DNA of 64,000 nt from Actinotalea solisilvae (GCF_016464425.1 NZ_JADDKQ010000020.1:62001-126000); one strand, 5' to 3'; numbered from the stretch's first letter, positions 25,323-34,328 are shown. Numbers and translations are program-made. The notes: generated from the letters alone by a model not told the origin.

Positions 25323-27533
25323 TCACTCGATGCAGAACCCGACGTCGACCGCGACGGTCCGCCCCGTCCAGGTCGAGTTCACGACGGCCCGGTCGGACAC
25401 GCCGAGCCGCAGCACGTAGCCGCACGGCTTCAGTGCGCTCGTGTCGAGCTGCCACGTCGAGCCGACCGGCGCCTCGGACGTGCTCAGCGGGACCGACGTC
25501 GTCAGCGCACCCGTCGGCAGCGCCGTCGGCAGCAGGCTGAAGCCCCAGCTGCCGAACCACTCGTCGCGGGCGTCGAACGTGCCCAGGACGACCATGCCCT
25601 GCGTGAACTTCCCGCAGCCCTGCTGCGCGATCTGGGCCGGGTCGAACTCCAGGTGCGCGGCGTTGGCCGGGTCGACCGACGCGGCGTTGAGCGTGTTGTC
25701 GAGCTGGACGCGCTGTGAGTCCACCGCGCCCGGGCCGCCGACCTCGAGGGTGACCTCCCAGAGGTCGTCGCCGCTCGTGTCGACGTAGCCGAGCGTGCCG
25801 AGCGTGTTGGCGCTCCACACCGGCCACGTCGTCCAGCCGCCGCCGCCCGGCGTCACCCAGGACCCGAAGCCACCGCTGTCCACGACGAAGAACGGCGTCG
25901 TGACCGGCGAGGGCGCGCCGCCCGCGGTGACGTCCCGCACCATGAGGCGGTAGGTCGAGCCGGCGAGCGCCGGGTCCGTCGGCCCGTGGACCGTGACCCG
26001 CCCGGCGAAGGGGCAGCCGCGCGGGTCGAGCGCCGCGCCCGTGTAGGCGAGGTGCGCGACGGGGAGCGTGACGCCCGTCCCGGGGTGGATCTCCTGCGTG
26101 GCGACGCCACCGACGATCGTCATGCGCGCGACACCGTCGTACGGGCGGCCCGGCGGGACGTGGACGTGGGTGTCGAGGCGGTTGCCCCAGTGCGGCACGG
26201 CGTCGGGATCCGTGGTCGACGGCGGCGAGCCCCATGAGAGGACCGCGCGCACGCGGTGCACCCCCGGCTCCGTGCAGAGCCGGCGGTACCTGTCGAGCTC
26301 GATCGGCAGCAGCGCGGCGTAGGACAAGCCCGACGACGGCATCGTGATGTAGTCGTGCGCCGCGACCTCGACGGTGCCGAGGTAGGTGTAGCGGCAGTCG
26401 TCGCCGAAGTCGGCCCAGAAGGCGACGTACTCGGTCGAGCCCGCGCTGCACGGCGGGCCGGAGAAGCCCGTGGGCCGCTTGACCCGGTACGTGGCGACGA
26501 GCTGCGCCGAGGCGGCGTCGAGACCGACGCACTCGAGCTCCTCGTACGTCGTGTTGCCCTGGCCGTCCTCGAGCTGGCCGAGGATCTCGCCCCAGTCGAT
26601 GCCGAGCTCCTTGTACGTGAACGACGCCTGCGCGAGGGCGGACGGGGTCATCGCGCCCGAGATCGCGACGGCGGCCTCGGTCGCCGCGAAGCGGTGCGGC
26701 GGCACGGGGTCGAGCGCGAGCTCCGCAACCTTGCGGTCCGTCGCGCGCTCGGCGAGGGCCGTGAGCTTCTCGGGCGCGTAGGCGCGGGCGAGCACCCGGG
26801 CCGAGCGCGGCGTGGTGACGGAGACGCGCGGCGGCAGCGGCTGCGGGTTGAGCGCGACGGGCCCGATCGGGTCCGGCTCGGGCATCGGGATCGGCAGACC
26901 CTCGGCCTCGACGAGGTCGTCGAGCACGGACGGGTCGATCTCGAGCTTCGGCTTGAGGACTTCGACGATGTCGTGGGGGAAGAAGAACCGGCGCGGGCGG
27001 ATCTGGACCGTGTCCTCCTGGACCTCGCCCCACACGGGGATGAAGTCCGGGTCGCCCGGGGTCGGCTGCTGCTCCCACGAGAGGATCGCGCGCACGCGCG
27101 GCAGCACCGGCACGAGGCAGAACTTGCGCAGGGGCGTGAGCACCACGCCGACCGCGTGCACGATCGGGTGGTCCGGCTCGCCGGTGCAGTCGCGACCCGC
27201 GGGCAGGTCGAACGCGCGTGCGGCGCCCGCGCCGGCGTCGACCCAGCCCGAGCCGAAGTCGACGTAGAAGCGGACCCACTCGGTCGAGCCCGGGGTACAC
27301 GGCCCGCCGCTGTAGCCCGCGGAGCGCTTGATGACGACGGTCGCCTCGAGGCGGTCCCGCTCGGGGCTGTACGAGACGCAGCCGAGCGCCTCGTAGAACG
27401 TGTCGCCCTGCTTCTCCTCGTTGACGGGGAGGTTGCCCGCGAGGCTCGCGGCCCCGAGGGTCCCGAAGTGGTTCGGGTTCGCCGCGATCAGCCGGCGGAA
27501 CCTGGCCCGCGACGGCTCGATGTCTGCACGCAT
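25323..27533 (-). CDS. Orphan 736-residue protein with an internally duplicated domain
   Basis: I do not recognise a family. There is no signal peptide or membrane helix. Two similar units are clear, at about residues 44-185 and 326-465. Each has TxYExLxCV, then an AT..[IV]KR..G[YF]SGxPC.xGSTE pattern, then a VDFG/ADFG stretch, a central Cys, and VRAILSW/VRAVLSW before a PxWG motif. The linker between them holds the Pro-rich string ALNPQPLPPRVSV. The C-terminal 270 residues look beta-rich with paired cysteines. The ATG at 27533 is preferred because GAGGAG lies 5 bases upstream; the frame extends 13 codons further. It is a single gene with terminators at its end. A surface or secreted-by-unknown-route role is possible but unsupported. 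Confidence 0.8.
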   Translation of the reverse strand: MRADIEPSRARFRRLIAANPNHFGTLGAASLAGNLPVNEEKQGDTFYEALGCVSYSPERDRLEATVVIKRSAGYSGGPCTPGSTEWVRFYVDFGSGWVDAGAGAARAFDLPAGRDCTGEPDHPIVHAVGVVLTPLRKFCLVPVLPRVRAILSWEQQPTPGDPDFIPVWGEVQEDTVQIRPRRFFFPHDIVEVLKPKLEIDPSVLDDLVEAEGLPIPMPEPDPIGPVALNPQPLPPRVSVTTPRSARVLARAYAPEKLTALAERATDRKVAELALDPVPPHRFAATEAAVAISGAMTPSALAQASFTYKELGIDWGEILGQLEDGQGNTTYEELECVGLDAASAQLVATYRVKRPTGFSGPPCSAGSTEYVAFWADFGDDCRYTYLGTVEVAAHDYITMPSSGLSYAALLPIELDRYRRLCTEPGVHRVRAVLSWGSPPSTTDPDAVPHWGNRLDTHVHVPPGRPYDGVARMTIVGGVATQEIHPGTGVTLPVAHLAYTGAALDPRGCPFAGRVTVHGPTDPALAGSTYRLMVRDVTAGGAPSPVTTPFFVVDSGGFGSWVTPGGGGWTTWPVWSANTLGTLGYVDTSGDDLWEVTLEVGGPGAVDSQRVQLDNTLNAASVDPANAAHLEFDPAQIAQQGCGKFTQGMVVLGTFDARDEWFGSWGFSLLPTALPTGALTTSVPLSTSEAPVGSTWQLDTSALKPCGYVLRLGVSDRAVVNSTWTGRTVAVDVGFCIE

Positions 27534-27645
27534 GACGTCTCCTCGGTGCTCGGCGCGGGCAGGTGCCCGCACCCGGAACGAGGGCGTGCGCGTCCGGTTT
27601 GTGACGGTCCGGGCGTGGACGGCCGCGAGCCGCGGGGCGCCTGCC

Positions 27646-27651
27646 TACGCT
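27646..27651 (+). promoter_or_regulatory. -10 box for leaderless DUF2087 transcript
   Basis: TACGCT ends 6 bases before the ATG at 27658, in the 124-base divergent gap with the orphan gene. Confidence 0.5.
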
Positions 27652-27657
27652 GGGCCG

Positions 27658-27942
27658 ATGGCGACGCCGTCGGACTCCGCGGAGCGCTTCCTCGTGAAGG
27701 GCCGGGTCGAAGGCCTCCCGCGACGCCGCGTCGACCGCGACCTGCTCGTGCGCTGGGTCGCGTCGCGGCTCCTCGAGCTCGACGAGCCCGTCACCGAGCG
27801 TGAGCTCACCGACCGGCTCGCGGACCTCGCACGCGACCCGGTCGGCCTGCGGCGCGAGCTCGTCGACTCGGGCCTCGTCACGCGCACGCGCGACGGCGCG
27901 GAGTACTGGCGCACGCGGGTGACGGAGTTCGACGACCTCTGA
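27658..27942 (+). CDS. DUF2087 domain protein
   Basis: The 94-residue protein shows the DUF2087 pattern: RFLVKGRVEGLPRRRVDRDLL at the start, a VTERELTDRLADL helix in the middle and LRRELVDSGLVTRTRDGAEYWR at the end. It looks like a small winged-helix fold. In other bacteria this domain is found alone or fused to ArsR/MarR-type regulators, so DNA binding is possible. It starts at an ATG with a -10 hexamer 6 bases upstream and no Shine-Dalgarno. A lipoprotein gene follows after 50 bases. Confidence 0.8.
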   Translation: MATPSDSAERFLVKGRVEGLPRRRVDRDLLVRWVASRLLELDEPVTERELTDRLADLARDPVGLRRELVDSGLVTRTRDGAEYWRTRVTEFDDL

Positions 27943-27992
27943 GGCCTGCGCACCGCCGCCGGACGGTCGGCGGCTCCTGCCACACTCTGCTC

Positions 27993-28889
27993 GTGCTCAG
28001 GTCGCTCACGCTCCGGTCGTCGTCGCCCCCTGTGACCGTCCTGGTCGCGAGCGTGCTCCTCGCCCTCGCCGGATGCGCGACCGGCTCCGCGCCCTCGCCG
28101 GATCCCGGCGCCGCCGCTCCAGCGTCCGGCCCTGCGGCGAGCCCGGAGCCGGTGGGGTCGAGCCACGCGGGACGGGTGCCCTCCTTCACGCCCTGCGGCC
28201 GTGCACCGGCGGACGCGAGCCGCACCCACCTCGTCCCGAGCCCGCTCGACGAGTCGGACCGCGCCCGGGCGGGCGGGTGGGCGGACGTCATCCCCGACGG
28301 CCGGGTCGTCGTGGAGGCCGCCACCGAGCTCGACGTGCGGGACGGGGTGCTCGGCGCGGGCAACGGGTACGAGGCGTCGACCGGTCGACCGCTGCGTACG
28401 GTCCAGGTCGCCGACACCACCGTGCCGGCCGCGCCGGTGAGCCTTGCCGTGCTGGACAGCCCGAGCTCCGGCCGACGCGTCGCCTTCGTCGAGATCCGCC
28501 TCGACCCCGCGCCGCCCGCGCGGTGGGCCGCGGAGCCCGATCTGGGCATCGTCACCGACGGGGGCGACGGCGGGTTCGTGGCGCTCGGTGCAACGCCGAC
28601 GGAGCTGGACGACGCTGCCGCCGCGGCTGCGGTCGACGCGTCGTTCGGCGCCTTCTTCCCGGACGAGGACGACTCCTCGACGTGGAACGAGTGCCTGGTG
28701 CGCTCGACCGAGGGCCAGGCCGACGGGGTGCTGTTCTCGACCGGTTGGGGCGACGGCGTCTACCCGACCTACCTCGGTCTCGACGCCGACGGCGACGTCG
28801 TGAGCGTGGTCCTCTTCGGCGGCGTGCTGCCCTGGAACCTCAGCGGTCTGCCCGGCGAGGCGCCGCCCGCCGACGAGGTCGGTCCCTAG
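27993..28889 (+). CDS. DUF4241 domain lipoprotein
   Basis: The 298-residue protein carries a lipoprotein signal: basic start, hydrophobic core, lipobox LAGC near residue 28, then an Ala/Pro/Ser-rich spacer. The C-terminal half has the DUF4241 signatures VAFVEIRLD, STWNECLVRS, GQADGVLFSTGWGDGVYPTYLGLDADG. It is therefore predicted to be anchored on the outer face of the membrane. The domain is widespread in actinobacteria with no known activity. The GTG start has CACACT 6 bases upstream, a weak leaderless signature. The gene is convergent with the LON-domain gene. Confidence 0.85.
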   Translation: MLRSLTLRSSSPPVTVLVASVLLALAGCATGSAPSPDPGAAAPASGPAASPEPVGSSHAGRVPSFTPCGRAPADASRTHLVPSPLDESDRARAGGWADVIPDGRVVVEAATELDVRDGVLGAGNGYEASTGRPLRTVQVADTTVPAAPVSLAVLDSPSSGRRVAFVEIRLDPAPPARWAAEPDLGIVTDGGDGGFVALGATPTELDDAAAAAAVDASFGAFFPDEDDSSTWNECLVRSTEGQADGVLFSTGWGDGVYPTYLGLDADGDVVSVVLFGGVLPWNLSGLPGEAPPADEVGP

Positions 28890-28904
28890 CCGCTCGCGCG
28901 CGAC

Positions 28905-29549
28905 TCACCCGGGGAGGTCGTCGTCGCCCGACCACCCGACCGTGAACCGCTCGTCGGCGGCCTGGGTCTCCTCGACCAGCCGGGCGAGCAGCGCCGCCGC
29001 CGAGCCCGACCGCAGCAGCGCCAGCTGGTCGAGGGAGCCGAGGGGCGCGATGCCCGCGACCTGCCACAGGCGCTCCGCCGGCTCGCCGGACAGCTCGACG
29101 TCGGGCGGCCAGGGCAGCTCCGCGAACTCGCTCACGCGGGCCAACGTGCTGCGCACCAGGGCCTCGGCCTCGTCGAGCGCGGGGACGTCGGCCGCCTCGA
29201 GCGGGAGCGGGGGGAGCTCGCGCACCTCGGCGCGCGGGAACGGGTCCTCCTGCAGCCAGCGCACGACCTCGAACCGGGCCCCGCCGGTCGCGAGGAGCAC
29301 GATCAGGTCGTCACCGACCTGGACCGACGCGATGCGGGCCACCGTGCCGAACCCGAACCGCGCGTCACCACCGCCGACCTCCGAGCCCCGCTCGATGAGC
29401 ACCACCCCGAACTCGGGGTCCTCCTCGCCGAGCACCGACGAGAGCATCGCGACGTAGCGCGGCTCGAAGACCCGCAGCGGCAGCGGCATGCCGGGGAACA
29501 GCACGGAGCCGAGCGGGAACATCGGCAGCTCGCGGGTGGCGTCGGCCAT
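28905..29549 (-). CDS. LON peptidase substrate-binding domain protein
   Basis: The 214-residue protein is a free-standing LON N-terminal domain: ELPMFPLGSVLFPGMPLPLRVFEPRY at the start, then FGVVLIERGSEVGGG, and a C-terminal helical bundle. It lacks the AAA+ ATPase and the Ser-Lys protease parts of Lon. Stand-alone members are common in actinobacteria and are thought to bind or present polypeptides; the role is unproven. The ATG has GGGGGAGG about 10 bases upstream. Confidence 0.9.
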   Translation of the reverse strand: MADATRELPMFPLGSVLFPGMPLPLRVFEPRYVAMLSSVLGEEDPEFGVVLIERGSEVGGGDARFGFGTVARIASVQVGDDLIVLLATGGARFEVVRWLQEDPFPRAEVRELPPLPLEAADVPALDEAEALVRSTLARVSEFAELPWPPDVELSGEPAERLWQVAGIAPLGSLDQLALLRSGSAAALLARLVEETQAADERFTVGWSGDDDLPG

Positions 29550-29601
29550 GGCTGCGATCCTCCCCCGCGCCGCCCCGCGCGGCGACCCCGGGCAGCACGA
29601 A

Positions 29602-29627
29602 GGCCCCGCACCTCGAGGTGCGGGGCC
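29602..29627 (-). terminator. Perfect palindromic terminator
   Basis: GGCCCCGCACCTC meets GAGGTGCGGGGCC with no spacer, giving a stem of at least 11 bp when a small loop is allowed. It lies 38 bases past the end of the small membrane-protein gene at 29666. Confidence 0.7.
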
Positions 29628-29665
29628 CGTGCGATCCGGGGCGGGGGCGCTCCGGGCCTGCGGTG

Positions 29666-30133
29666 TCAGGCGTTCTGCAGGACGTTCTTCTCGGCGGGGG
29701 CGATGACCGTGCCGGCCGGAGCGACGAGGCGCAGGGCCCAGCCGACGAGGACGAACAGCAGGCCCATGCCGGCGGCGAAGGCCGCGACGCCGAAGGCGAT
29801 GACGGAGGTGAACAGCGAGCTGCGCAGGAACGAGGCGTTCATCATCGTGGCGCGGACGGGGTCCTCGCGGTCGAGCTCGGCGTAGGTCTTGCCGCCCGAG
29901 GCGTCCAGCGCGTGGTGGTTGATGATGTCGGCCTGGTAGTAGGCGTCCAGCGGGCCGTCCACGAGCTCCCCGCCGAACATGGCGGCGTCCTCGGCGACGG
30001 TGATGTTCTCGGCGACCAGCTGGCTGCGGACCATGATCCACGTCGCCGCACCGGCGACGATCAGGGCGACGCCGGCGATGATCGCCACGAGGCCGACGAG
30101 GCGGACGGGCTTGGTGCTGACGGTGGTGGACAT
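29666..30133 (-). CDS. Small two-helix membrane protein (often misnamed aromatic ring-opening dioxygenase LigA)
   Basis: The 155-residue protein has a transmembrane helix at about 12-34, an extracytoplasmic loop (LVAENITVAEDA, DIINHHALDASGGKTYAELDREDPVR), and a second helix at about 108-138. Many databases label this actinobacterial family LigA, but it has no dioxygenase fold and the label should be ignored. The strongly conserved loop suggests a sensor or partner-binding role; the function is unknown. ATG start with GAAAGG about 10 bases upstream, and a strong terminator downstream. Confidence 0.8.
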   Translation of the reverse strand: MSTTVSTKPVRLVGLVAIIAGVALIVAGAATWIMVRSQLVAENITVAEDAAMFGGELVDGPLDAYYQADIINHHALDASGGKTYAELDREDPVRATMMNASFLRSSLFTSVIAFGVAAFAAGMGLLFVLVGWALRLVAPAGTVIAPAEKNVLQNA

Positions 30134-30294
30134 GACGTGAACCTTTCCCAGGAGACGAGGGGCCGGAGTTCGCGTCCGGTGGTCCTCGGGGGCGACTGCC
30201 GCCCTCTGGTGATTACTCTCGGCCATCGCCGAGCCTGGATCTCGGGTCCAAGGTCCGGGGGCCCTACGTCCCGGACCCGTCGCTCGAAACGCCC

Positions 30295-30324
30295 GTGACC
30301 TGCGCTGACGCACCGGGGTAGGCT
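30295..30324 (+). promoter_or_regulatory. Promoter of the second MFS gene
   Basis: GTGACC (30295-30300) and TAGGCT (30319-30324) are separated by 18 bases; the GTG start follows after nine bases, so the leader would be very short. Confidence 0.4.
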
Positions 30325-30333
30325 CTCGCGCTT

Positions 30334-31653
30334 GTGAGCCGCCTCCTCGAGATCGTCGCCCCCGCGCGGCTCGGACGCGGCTTCCGGCTCCTGCTCGCGT
30401 CGTCCTGGCTGTCGAACCTCGGGGACGGCATCGCGATCGCGGCGGGTCCCCTGCTCGTCGCGTCCCTCACCGACGACCCCCTCCTGGTCGCCGCGGCCGC
30501 GACCTTCCAGTGGCTGCCCCCGCTCCTCTTCGGCCTGTGGGCGGGCGCGCTCTCCGACCGGCTCGACCGCCGCCGCCTCGTCGTCGTGGCCGACGTCATG
30601 CGCACCGTCGTGCTCGTGGCGCTGGCCGCGGCGCTCGCGGCCGACGTCGCGACGATCGCGCTCGTGCTCGGCGCGCTGTTCCTCCTGGGGACGGCCGAGG
30701 TGTTCGCCGACAACAGCTCGCAGACGCTGCTGCCGATGCTCGTCCCGCGCGGCGAGCTCGCGCTCGGCAACTCGCGGCTCCAGACCGGCTTCATCACGGT
30801 CAACCAGCTGGCCGGGCCGCCCCTCGGCGCCGCACTGTTCGCCCTGGGCACGGTGATCCCGTTCGGCGCGCAGGCCGCGCTCGTCGCCCTGGGCGCGGTG
30901 CTCATCTCGCGGATCGCCCTCGCCCCGCACCGCAGCGAGCCCGCGACCACGCACCTGCGGCACGACATCGCCGAGGGCTTCCGGTGGGTCCGCCACCACG
31001 CCGCGGTCCGCACGCTCGTCCTGACGATCTTCACCTTCAACATCACGTTCGGCGCCGCGTGGTCGGTGCTCGTGCTCTACGCGACGCAGCGGCTCGGCCT
31101 CGCCGAGGTCGGCTTCGGCCTGCTCACGACCGTCAGCGCGGTCGGCGGGCTCGTCGGCACGGCGTCGTACGGCTGGATCACGCGGCGCGTGAGCCTCGGC
31201 GACCTCATGCGGATCGGTCTGGTCGTCGAGACGCTGACCCACCTCGGCCTCGCGCTCACGACGTCGCCCGCGGTCGCCCTCCCGATCTTCTTCGTCTTCG
31301 GCGCCCACGCCTTCGTCTGGGGAACGACGTCGGTCACGGTCCGCCAGCGCGCCGTGCCGACCGCGCTCCAGGGCCGCGTGGGCAGCGTCAACCTCGTCGG
31401 CGTCTTCGGCGGCCTCGTCGTCGGCTCGGGGATCGGCGGGCTCCTCGCCCAGCGGTGGGGGGTGACGGCGCCGTTCTGGTTCGCGTTCGTCGGGTCGGCC
31501 GTGTTCGTCGTGCTCATCTGGCGCCAGCTCGCGCACATCGCGCACGCGGACGAGGGCCCGGCGCCCGACGACGCCGCGGACGACGACCCCGCGGACGACC
31601 ACCCCGGCGGCGCGCAGGACGACGAACCCGAGGACGTCCGACCGGGCGGCTAG
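30334..31653 (+). CDS. MFS transporter (MFS_3, enterobactin-exporter-like)
   Basis: The 439-residue protein has about 12 membrane helices. The helix 2-3 loop is WAGALSDRLDRRRLVVVADVMR, and the mid-protein cytoplasmic segment is HLRHDIAEGFRWVRHH, features of the EntS-like group. The last 40 residues are Asp/Ala/Pro-rich, acidic and probably disordered. The substrate is not predictable. GTG start, with TAGGCT 9 bases upstream. Its TAG stop also begins the TAGCGT hexamer placed 6 bases before the ATPase gene. Confidence 0.85.
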   Translation: MSRLLEIVAPARLGRGFRLLLASSWLSNLGDGIAIAAGPLLVASLTDDPLLVAAAATFQWLPPLLFGLWAGALSDRLDRRRLVVVADVMRTVVLVALAAALAADVATIALVLGALFLLGTAEVFADNSSQTLLPMLVPRGELALGNSRLQTGFITVNQLAGPPLGAALFALGTVIPFGAQAALVALGAVLISRIALAPHRSEPATTHLRHDIAEGFRWVRHHAAVRTLVLTIFTFNITFGAAWSVLVLYATQRLGLAEVGFGLLTTVSAVGGLVGTASYGWITRRVSLGDLMRIGLVVETLTHLGLALTTSPAVALPIFFVFGAHAFVWGTTSVTVRQRAVPTALQGRVGSVNLVGVFGGLVVGSGIGGLLAQRWGVTAPFWFAFVGSAVFVVLIWRQLAHIAHADEGPAPDDAADDDPADDHPGGAQDDEPEDVRPGG

Positions 31654-31656
31654 CGT
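31651..31656 (+). promoter_or_regulatory. -10 box for leaderless ATPase transcript
   Basis: TAGCGT ends 6 bases before the ATG at 31663; its first three bases are the MFS stop codon. Confidence 0.45.
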
Positions 31657-31662
31657 CTCCCC

Positions 31663-32766
31663 ATGATCCGGACCGTCGCGATCGAGGGGTACCGCTCGCT
31701 GCGCGACGTCGTCGTCGGGCTCGAGCGCCTGACGGTCGTCACGGGGGCGAACGGCAGCGGCAAGACGAGCTTCTACCGTGCGCTGCGCCTGCTCGCCGAC
31801 CTCGCCCGCGAGGGTGCCATCTCGACCCTGGCGCAGGAGGGCGGCATGCGCTCGGCGCTGCACGCCGGCCCGCGCGACGGCTCCCCGGTCGCCATGCGCC
31901 TGGGCTTCGCGAGCGACGAGCTGTCCTACGCCATCGACCTCGGCCTGCCCCAGCTGGGCCCGTTCCACCTCGACCCCGAGGTCAAGGTCGAGGCGGTGTG
32001 GTCCGGGCCGGTGCTGCGACCGGCGACCCTGGTCGCCGAGCGGCGCGGGCCGCTGGTCCGCACGCGGGGCGACGACGGCGACTGGCGCACCGCGCGCTGG
32101 CAGCTCGCGGCCCACGAGTCGCTCATGGGCGCCCTCTCCGACCCGACCGAGACGCCCGAGCTCTACGCGATCCGGGAGCAGGCGCGGCGCTGGCGGTTCT
32201 ACGACCACCTGCGCACGGACCCGGAGGCGGGCTCGCGCCGCCCGGGCGTCGCGACGTACACCCCCGTGCTCGCGGCCGACGGTGACGACCTCGCGGCAGC
32301 GCTGCTGACGGTCGAGCGGGTCGGGGTGGCCGACGTGCTCGGCGCGACGGTCGCCGACGCCTTCGACGGCTCGCGCCTGGAGCTCGTCGAGGACGGCGAC
32401 GGCGTCTGCCGACTCCTGCTGCACCAGCCCGGGCTGCGCCGTCCGCTGGGCGCGCGCGAGCTCTCGGACGGCACGCTGCGCTACCTGCTGCTCGCCGCGG
32501 CGCTGCTCTCGCCTCGGCCGCCGGGGCTGCTCGTCCTCAACGAGCCCGAGGCGAGCCTGCACCCGAGCCTCATGCCCGCGCTCGCGGCCCTCGTGGTCGA
32601 CGCCGCCGAGCGCTCGCAGGTCGTCGTCGTGACCCACTCGGGCCCTCTCGTGCGGGCCCTGTCCGAGCACGCGGGCCTGCTCGAGCTCGAGCGCGCCGGC
32701 GGCACGACGTCGGTCGCCGGGCAGGGGCGCCTCGAGGGTCCGCCCTGGTCGTGGCCGAGGCGCTGA
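31663..32766 (+). CDS. AAA/SMC-like ATPase (AAA_21, RecF/OLD-like)
   Basis: The 367-residue protein opens with TVAIEGYRSLRDV and Walker A GANGSGKTS (residues about 28-36). A signature-like ELSDGTLRYLLLAAALL comes late, followed by Walker B LLVLNEPEASLHPSL and VVVVTHSGPL. This is the ABC/SMC-type head found in RecF-, OLD- and putative-ATPase families. There is no TOPRIM domain, so it is not a complete OLD nuclease. The next gene is a convergent photolyase, but a repair link is speculative. It starts 9 bases after the MFS stop. Confidence 0.85.
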   Translation: MIRTVAIEGYRSLRDVVVGLERLTVVTGANGSGKTSFYRALRLLADLAREGAISTLAQEGGMRSALHAGPRDGSPVAMRLGFASDELSYAIDLGLPQLGPFHLDPEVKVEAVWSGPVLRPATLVAERRGPLVRTRGDDGDWRTARWQLAAHESLMGALSDPTETPELYAIREQARRWRFYDHLRTDPEAGSRRPGVATYTPVLAADGDDLAAALLTVERVGVADVLGATVADAFDGSRLELVEDGDGVCRLLLHQPGLRRPLGARELSDGTLRYLLLAAALLSPRPPGLLVLNEPEASLHPSLMPALAALVVDAAERSQVVVVTHSGPLVRALSEHAGLLELERAGGTTSVAGQGRLEGPPWSWPRR

Positions 32767-32803
32767 CGCGCTCGGCCGGCGGTGGCCGGCTCCGGACGGT
32801 GGG

Positions 32804-34276
32804 TCAGCCGCGCGACGCCTCGTAGCGCCGCAGCGCCTCGGCGCGCTCCGCGGCGTGGTCGACGACGCGCTCGGGGTAGCCGTGCGCGAGGCCGTCGTCG
32901 ACCAGCCACGGCTCGTGCGCCGCCCCGCCCTCGACGTGCGCGAGCTCGGGCACGTACCGGCGCACGTAGGCGCCGTCGGGGTCGAACTTCCGGCCCTGGC
33001 TCACCGGGTTGAAGACGCGGAAGTAGGGCGCGGCGTCGGTGCCCGTGCCCGCCACCCACTGCCAGCCCTGGCTGTTGGAGGCCATGTCGCCGTCGCGCAG
33101 GTGGTCCAGGAACACGCGCGCGCCGTGGCCCCACCACACGTGGAGGTCCTTGACGAGGAAGCTCGCGGTGACCATCCGGACCCGGTTGTGCATCCAGCCC
33201 TCGTGGCGCAGCTGACGCATGCCGGCGTCGACGAACGGGAAGCCCGTGCGGCCCTCGCGCCACGCGTCGAAGCGCTCGCGGGCGAGCGCCTCGTCGGTCG
33301 CGTCCGCGGCGTAGGGACGTGCAGGCCCGCGTCCCGACCGCCCCGCGCCCGACGACGCCCCGCGGGACCGCCCGGCGCCGGGTGCGTCCGGCCACGCGAG
33401 CGGCGCGTAGGTGAGCGCCGTGGGCCGCAGGTCCGCCCAGGCGGCGTCGGGCCGGTGCCACAGGACGTCGGCGTAGAACTCGCGCCAGCACAGCTCGGTG
33501 ACGAAGGTCTCGGCGCCGCGCGAGCGCGCGGCGCGGTGCGCGGCGACGTCGGCGAGCAGGGTGCGGGGGTGCACGGTCCCGTACTTGAGCTGGACCGACA
33601 GCTGCGACGTGCCGTCGACCGCAGGCCGGTCGCGGCCCTCGGCGTAGTCCTCGAGCGCATCGTCGAGGAACGCCCGCCACCGCTCGTGCGCCGCCGCCTC
33701 GCCGACCGCGGGCAGGGCGACGTCGTCGGTGAGGTCCGGGGACGGCAGCGGCTCGGAGTCGGGCCCGCGGTGCCAGCGGACCGACGGCGTCGTCGCGGGC
33801 GCGCGCCAGCCGTGGCGGCGCCATGCCCGCGAGAACGGCGTGAAGACGCGGTAGGGGTCGCCGTCGTCCTTGAGGACGCGGCCGGGCGTCACGGCGTACG
33901 GGCTGCCGGTCGCGACGAGGTCGACGCCGGCCCCGGCGAGGGCTGCCCCGACGTGCGCGTCGCGCCGCCGGCCGTAGGGCGACGGCTCGGCGCTGACGTG
34001 GACCGACGTCGCGCCGACCTCGGCGGCGAGGGCGGGCAGCACCTCCTCGGGGCGACCCGACCGGACGACGACTGCGCCGTCGTAGGGCTCCTCGAGCGCG
34101 CGGAGCGCGTCGACGAGGCACGCGGTCCGCACGTCGCCCGCCGACGCGAGCAGCGTCGGGTCGAGGACGAAGACCGGCAGCACCGCGCCACCCGCGTCGT
34201 GCGCCGCCCCGAGCGCGGGCAGGTCGTGCAGGCGCAGGTCGCGCCGCAGCCAGAGGATCGCGGGCGGGGTCGTCAC
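32804..34276 (-). CDS. phr: Deoxyribodipyrimidine photolyase (class I, cryptochrome/photolyase family)
   Basis: The 490-residue flavoprotein repairs cyclobutane pyrimidine dimers with visible light. The N-terminal antenna domain shows ILWLRRDLRLHDLPAL. The FAD-binding helical domain shows TSQLSVQLKYGTVHPR, ELCWREFYADVLW, GMRQLRHEGWMHNRVRM and the WWGHGARVF and ASNSQGWQW segments that line the flavin pocket. An unusual 25-residue Gly/Ser/Arg insert lies at about 305-330, between WPDAPGAG and the ARERFDAWREG helix. It starts at GTG 34276 with a GGTGGG-like site upstream. Together with the DenV-like glycosylase at 3.9 kb, the genome would have two routes for UV dimers. Confidence 0.93.
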   Translation of the reverse strand: MTTPPAILWLRRDLRLHDLPALGAAHDAGGAVLPVFVLDPTLLASAGDVRTACLVDALRALEEPYDGAVVVRSGRPEEVLPALAAEVGATSVHVSAEPSPYGRRRDAHVGAALAGAGVDLVATGSPYAVTPGRVLKDDGDPYRVFTPFSRAWRRHGWRAPATTPSVRWHRGPDSEPLPSPDLTDDVALPAVGEAAAHERWRAFLDDALEDYAEGRDRPAVDGTSQLSVQLKYGTVHPRTLLADVAAHRAARSRGAETFVTELCWREFYADVLWHRPDAAWADLRPTALTYAPLAWPDAPGAGRSRGASSGAGRSGRGPARPYAADATDEALARERFDAWREGRTGFPFVDAGMRQLRHEGWMHNRVRMVTASFLVKDLHVWWGHGARVFLDHLRDGDMASNSQGWQWVAGTGTDAAPYFRVFNPVSQGRKFDPDGAYVRRYVPELAHVEGGAAHEPWLVDDGLAHGYPERVVDHAAERAEALRRYEASRG

Positions 34277-34328
34277 GCGCGCCCACCGGCGCCACGGGCG
34301 GCGCGCGCGCCCGAGGCCCCGACCTCGC

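Noticed and set aside
29666-30133. Aromatic ring-opening dioxygenase LigA
   Set aside because: A common database label for this family, but the protein has two membrane helices and no dioxygenase motif.
30061-32670. An 869-codon minus-strand frame opposite the second MFS gene and the ATPase
   Set aside because: Charged low-complexity translation typical of frame shadows; it has no ribosome-binding site and conflicts with two well-supported genes.
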